Source of the DNA: H2-BAC3 sp045863035
Lineage (GTDB): Bacteria; Bacteroidota; Ignavibacteria; Ignavibacteriales; Ignavibacteriaceae
Assembly: GCA_045863035.1 (NCBI GenBank)
Contig: BTUV01000124.1
Coordinates: forward strand, 1 to 6,912
Direction of reading: 5' to 3'
Length of the DNA: 6,912 nucleotides
Positions 5,396 to 6,912 of this stretch are shown here, in pieces (position 1 is the stretch's first letter; each line of letters starts with the position of its first letter). The notes beneath the pieces were generated by a model. That model was not told the DNA's origin. It worked only from the letters and a program-made list of their open reading frames with translations, and did no database searches. The translations under genes were made by a program, and so were the position numbers.

Positions 5396-5461
5396 CTAAC
5401 CGTGAACATAAGGAACGGTAAAGAAAAAGAAATCCACGATTGTCAAAACTATATGTAACAT
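5396..5461 (-). CDS. Possible 21-codon ORF with strong Shine-Dalgarno between the paralogs
   Basis: On the minus strand AGGAGG (5471-5466) lies four bases before ATG at 5461, which opens a 21-codon frame ending in TAG (5398-5396). The peptide, MLHIVLTIVDFFFFTVPYVHG, is hydrophobic and resembles no family I know. The Shine-Dalgarno overlaps the TAG stop of the upstream paralog, an arrangement typical of coupled translation. The other AGGAGG in a functional position here is before the upstream paralog. Options are a real small membrane or leader peptide, a relic of a former gene start, or chance. No homology supports it. Confidence 0.25.
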   Translation of the reverse strand: MLHIVLTIVDFFFFTVPYVHG

Positions 5462-5469
5462 TTTTCCTC

Positions 5470-6636
5470 CTATTTTATGTGAAGTATCTTTTGTGAATAG
5501 ATACCAGATTCTGTTATCAGAGAAGCAATATATATACCTGACGCCGGAAATCCGTTCACAATGACCGTGTGATAACCAGCCGGGTATCTCCCATTAGCCA
5601 GTGAGCTTATTTCTCTTCCATCTACTGAGTAGATCTTCAGAGAGATACTCATTTCATTTGGCAACCGGAAGGACAGTGTTGTCTCAGGATTAAAAGGGTT
5701 AGGGTAGTTTTGATAAAATTTGATTTCTTTTGGATATTCCACCGATGATTCTTCTTTTGTGTCTGTTAAAACTGAATCTCCGTTTTCATCAATTATCAGT
5801 CTGCTTACATAATACTTAAACACACTGTCATAATTTGCAATAAAGATCATCTTTTTTCGATCGGAAGTAAGATAGGGGAAAGTTTCCTCCCTTCCTTTAT
5901 ACTGCCCGGATAAAAACAGACTGTCCGATTCTGTACTGATGTTGAGTATTTTTGTTTCCGCGGATGTACTAACAGTATCATAAATATATCTAATATATAG
6001 CTGCCTGTTAAAAGTATTCGATCCGCTTGAGCTAAAGTATGCTCGCATCCCTGTATTAAATAGCCATGAACCATGAATCCAAGACAGTCCAAATCCGGGA
6101 TTTGGATACTCATAATTTGGGAACCATTTACCATTGACCATTCTTGCGAGGCGGGTTCGTTCTTCTCCGACTACAAACATTGTGCTGTCGTTCAGAAAAT
6201 TGATACAGTACCAGCGTGGGTTTACATTAAAGCCATTATCATAAAAAACTTCAGGAGTGCCCCACACGCCTGTTGAATCATTAAACCGGCATTTATACAT
6301 CTTGAAGCTGCGTAAATCAGTGAAATACAGGGTCTTTTTGTCAGGGGTTAATGCCGGGTAATCTGGTGAATAAGCAGGAATGCCATAGAGAGGACTCAGC
6401 TTCTTCGGCCCCTGCCAGTTACCGGCTGAATCCTTGTAGATAAAATAAACATACTGATATCCGTAAAGAAGGGTATCTCCTGTTGTTGTCAGCGTAAAAC
6501 GATTAAATCGTAAATGCGCCATACTATCCGGGAGCAGTTTCTCCGGTTTGCTCCACACCTCCGGGGCCAGGGGGTAAGTGAACTGAGCAAACAGGGAAAT
6601 ACCTGAGAGCAACAATGTGAATACTATTTTAGACAC
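5470..6636 (-). CDS. Secreted PD40 beta-propeller-like protein with T9SS type A sorting domain (upstream paralog)
   Basis: This 388-residue protein is a near-twin of the one at 4208-5371, with the same predicted export route. Signal peptide about 1-18 (MSKIVFTLLLSGISLFAQ), PD40-like strands at about 90-108 and 250-269, type A T9SS domain from about 304 with QNYPNPFNP, ending QKILHIK. The core at about 179-251 differs greatly from the twin (WIHGSWLFNTGMRAYFSSSG versus WGKGIWLNHTGFRAYYSLGQ) and is two codons longer. The start is GTG at 6636 with AGGAGG ten bases upstream (6652-6647); no in-frame ATG, GTG or TTG occurs just upstream, and the twin's start aligns within one codon. It is the first gene of the pair. 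No enzymatic motif is visible. Unlike its neighbours it has a strong ribosome binding site. Confidence 0.88.
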   Translation of the reverse strand: MSKIVFTLLLSGISLFAQFTYPLAPEVWSKPEKLLPDSMAHLRFNRFTLTTTGDTLLYGYQYVYFIYKDSAGNWQGPKKLSPLYGIPAYSPDYPALTPDKKTLYFTDLRSFKMYKCRFNDSTGVWGTPEVFYDNGFNVNPRWYCINFLNDSTMFVVGEERTRLARMVNGKWFPNYEYPNPGFGLSWIHGSWLFNTGMRAYFSSSGSNTFNRQLYIRYIYDTVSTSAETKILNISTESDSLFLSGQYKGREETFPYLTSDRKKMIFIANYDSVFKYYVSRLIIDENGDSVLTDTKEESSVEYPKEIKFYQNYPNPFNPETTLSFRLPNEMSISLKIYSVDGREISSLANGRYPAGYHTVIVNGFPASGIYIASLITESGIYSQKILHIK

Positions 6637-6646
6637 GATTAGTATT

Positions 6647-6652
6647 CCTCCT
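6647..6652 (-). promoter_or_regulatory. Shine-Dalgarno AGGAGG for the upstream paralog
   Basis: AGGAGG on the minus strand lies ten bases before the GTG start at 6636 and supports that start. Strong Shine-Dalgarno sequences are uncommon in Bacteroidota, so its presence here and again at 5471-5466 is notable. Confidence 0.6.
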
Positions 6653-6728
6653 AATCCTGAAGAATTATTATAATCAGAGACCCAATTTTCTGCGTTTAAG
6701 AATATGAGAAGTCCAGAAAAACAGGGAG

Positions 6729-6759
6729 AGTACCTGAAATTAAAAGGCAGTACCTGAAA
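6729..6759. repeat. 11-bp direct repeat with 20-bp period upstream of the paralog pair
   Basis: AGTACCTGAAA occurs at 6729-6739 and 6749-6759, one period of 20 bp, close to two helical turns. It lies about 95-125 bp before the start of the upstream paralog, so it could be a paired operator site. The remainder of 6653-6846 shows no gene; a TATAAT at about 6668-6673 (minus) has no matching -35. Confidence 0.35.
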
Positions 6760-6846
6760 ACCGCCTGCTGCCCATTAACTATGGAAGAAAATTAATAAAC
6801 GTTTTGCAAACTTCCAAACGAGGACCGGGGATAAAACAGGCTTCGC

Positions 6847-6912
6847 AAATTAAAAACACGAATTGCACAAATTAAAAACACGAATTGCACAAATTAAAAA
6901 CACGAATTGCAC
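6847..6912. repeat. Three exact copies of a 22-bp tandem repeat at the window edge
   Basis: The unit is AAATTAAAAACACG followed by AATTGCAC. Copies are 6847-6868, 6869-6890 and 6891-6912, all identical, and the last ends at the final base, so the array probably continues beyond the window or caused a contig break. Each unit contains AAATT and GAATTGCAC words that recall common intergenic repeats of this lineage. Non-coding. Confidence 0.9.

Noticed and set aside
5847..6134. 95-codon ORF overlapping the core of the upstream paralog in another frame
   Set aside because: The main frame is supported by signal peptide, PD40 and sorting domains and by the paralog; this frame is not present in the twin.

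Overview
The window looks like a draft (probably metagenome-derived) scaffold from the Ignavibacteria/Chlorobi side of the Bacteroidota. The evidence is two secreted proteins ending in the 'QNYPNPFNP' type A T9SS sorting domain, a bacterial geranylgeranylglyceryl phosphate synthase, a TATCTTTG match to the Bacteroidetes -7 promoter element, and many short intergenic repeats of the kind common in that lineage. The placement is inferred from these features, not from a marker gene.

Layout. 1-486: gene-free, with a spaced inverted repeat, a three-copy 41-44 bp repeat and a chain of small hairpins. 487-1673 (minus): a two-gene operon of an ECF sigma factor followed by a one-TM probable anti-sigma factor. 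1674-2468: a divergent intergenic region with a 21-copy 17-bp tandem array, then an exact 100-N gap flanked by a 55-bp exact duplication that is probably an assembly artefact. 2469-3240 (plus): GGGP synthase, whose 5' end has no in-frame ATG/GTG/TTG and suggests a one-base homopolymer error or a CTG start. 3255-4034 (minus): a FrnE/DsbA-like thioredoxin-fold oxidoreductase with a long acidic tail, convergent with the synthase. 4208-6636 (minus): two tandem paralogous secreted PD40 beta-propeller/T9SS-CTD proteins. They share two blocks of absolute nucleotide identity (409 and 280 bp) around a strongly diverged core, and a strong Shine-Dalgarno followed by a 21-codon ORF lies between them. 6637-6912: gene-free upstream region ending in three exact copies of a 22-bp repeat that run to the window edge.

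Functional picture. The sigma/anti-sigma pair is a transmembrane signalling module. GGGP synthase makes an ether-linked prenyl glycerol phosphate. The DsbA-like protein handles thiol/disulfide chemistry. The paralogous pair is exported through the Sec system and T9SS to the cell surface or medium. No common pathway links these blocks. I found no convincing new multi-gene system; the strongest unusual signals are the mosaic paralog pair, the 17-bp array with CpG-confined variation, and the synthase start.
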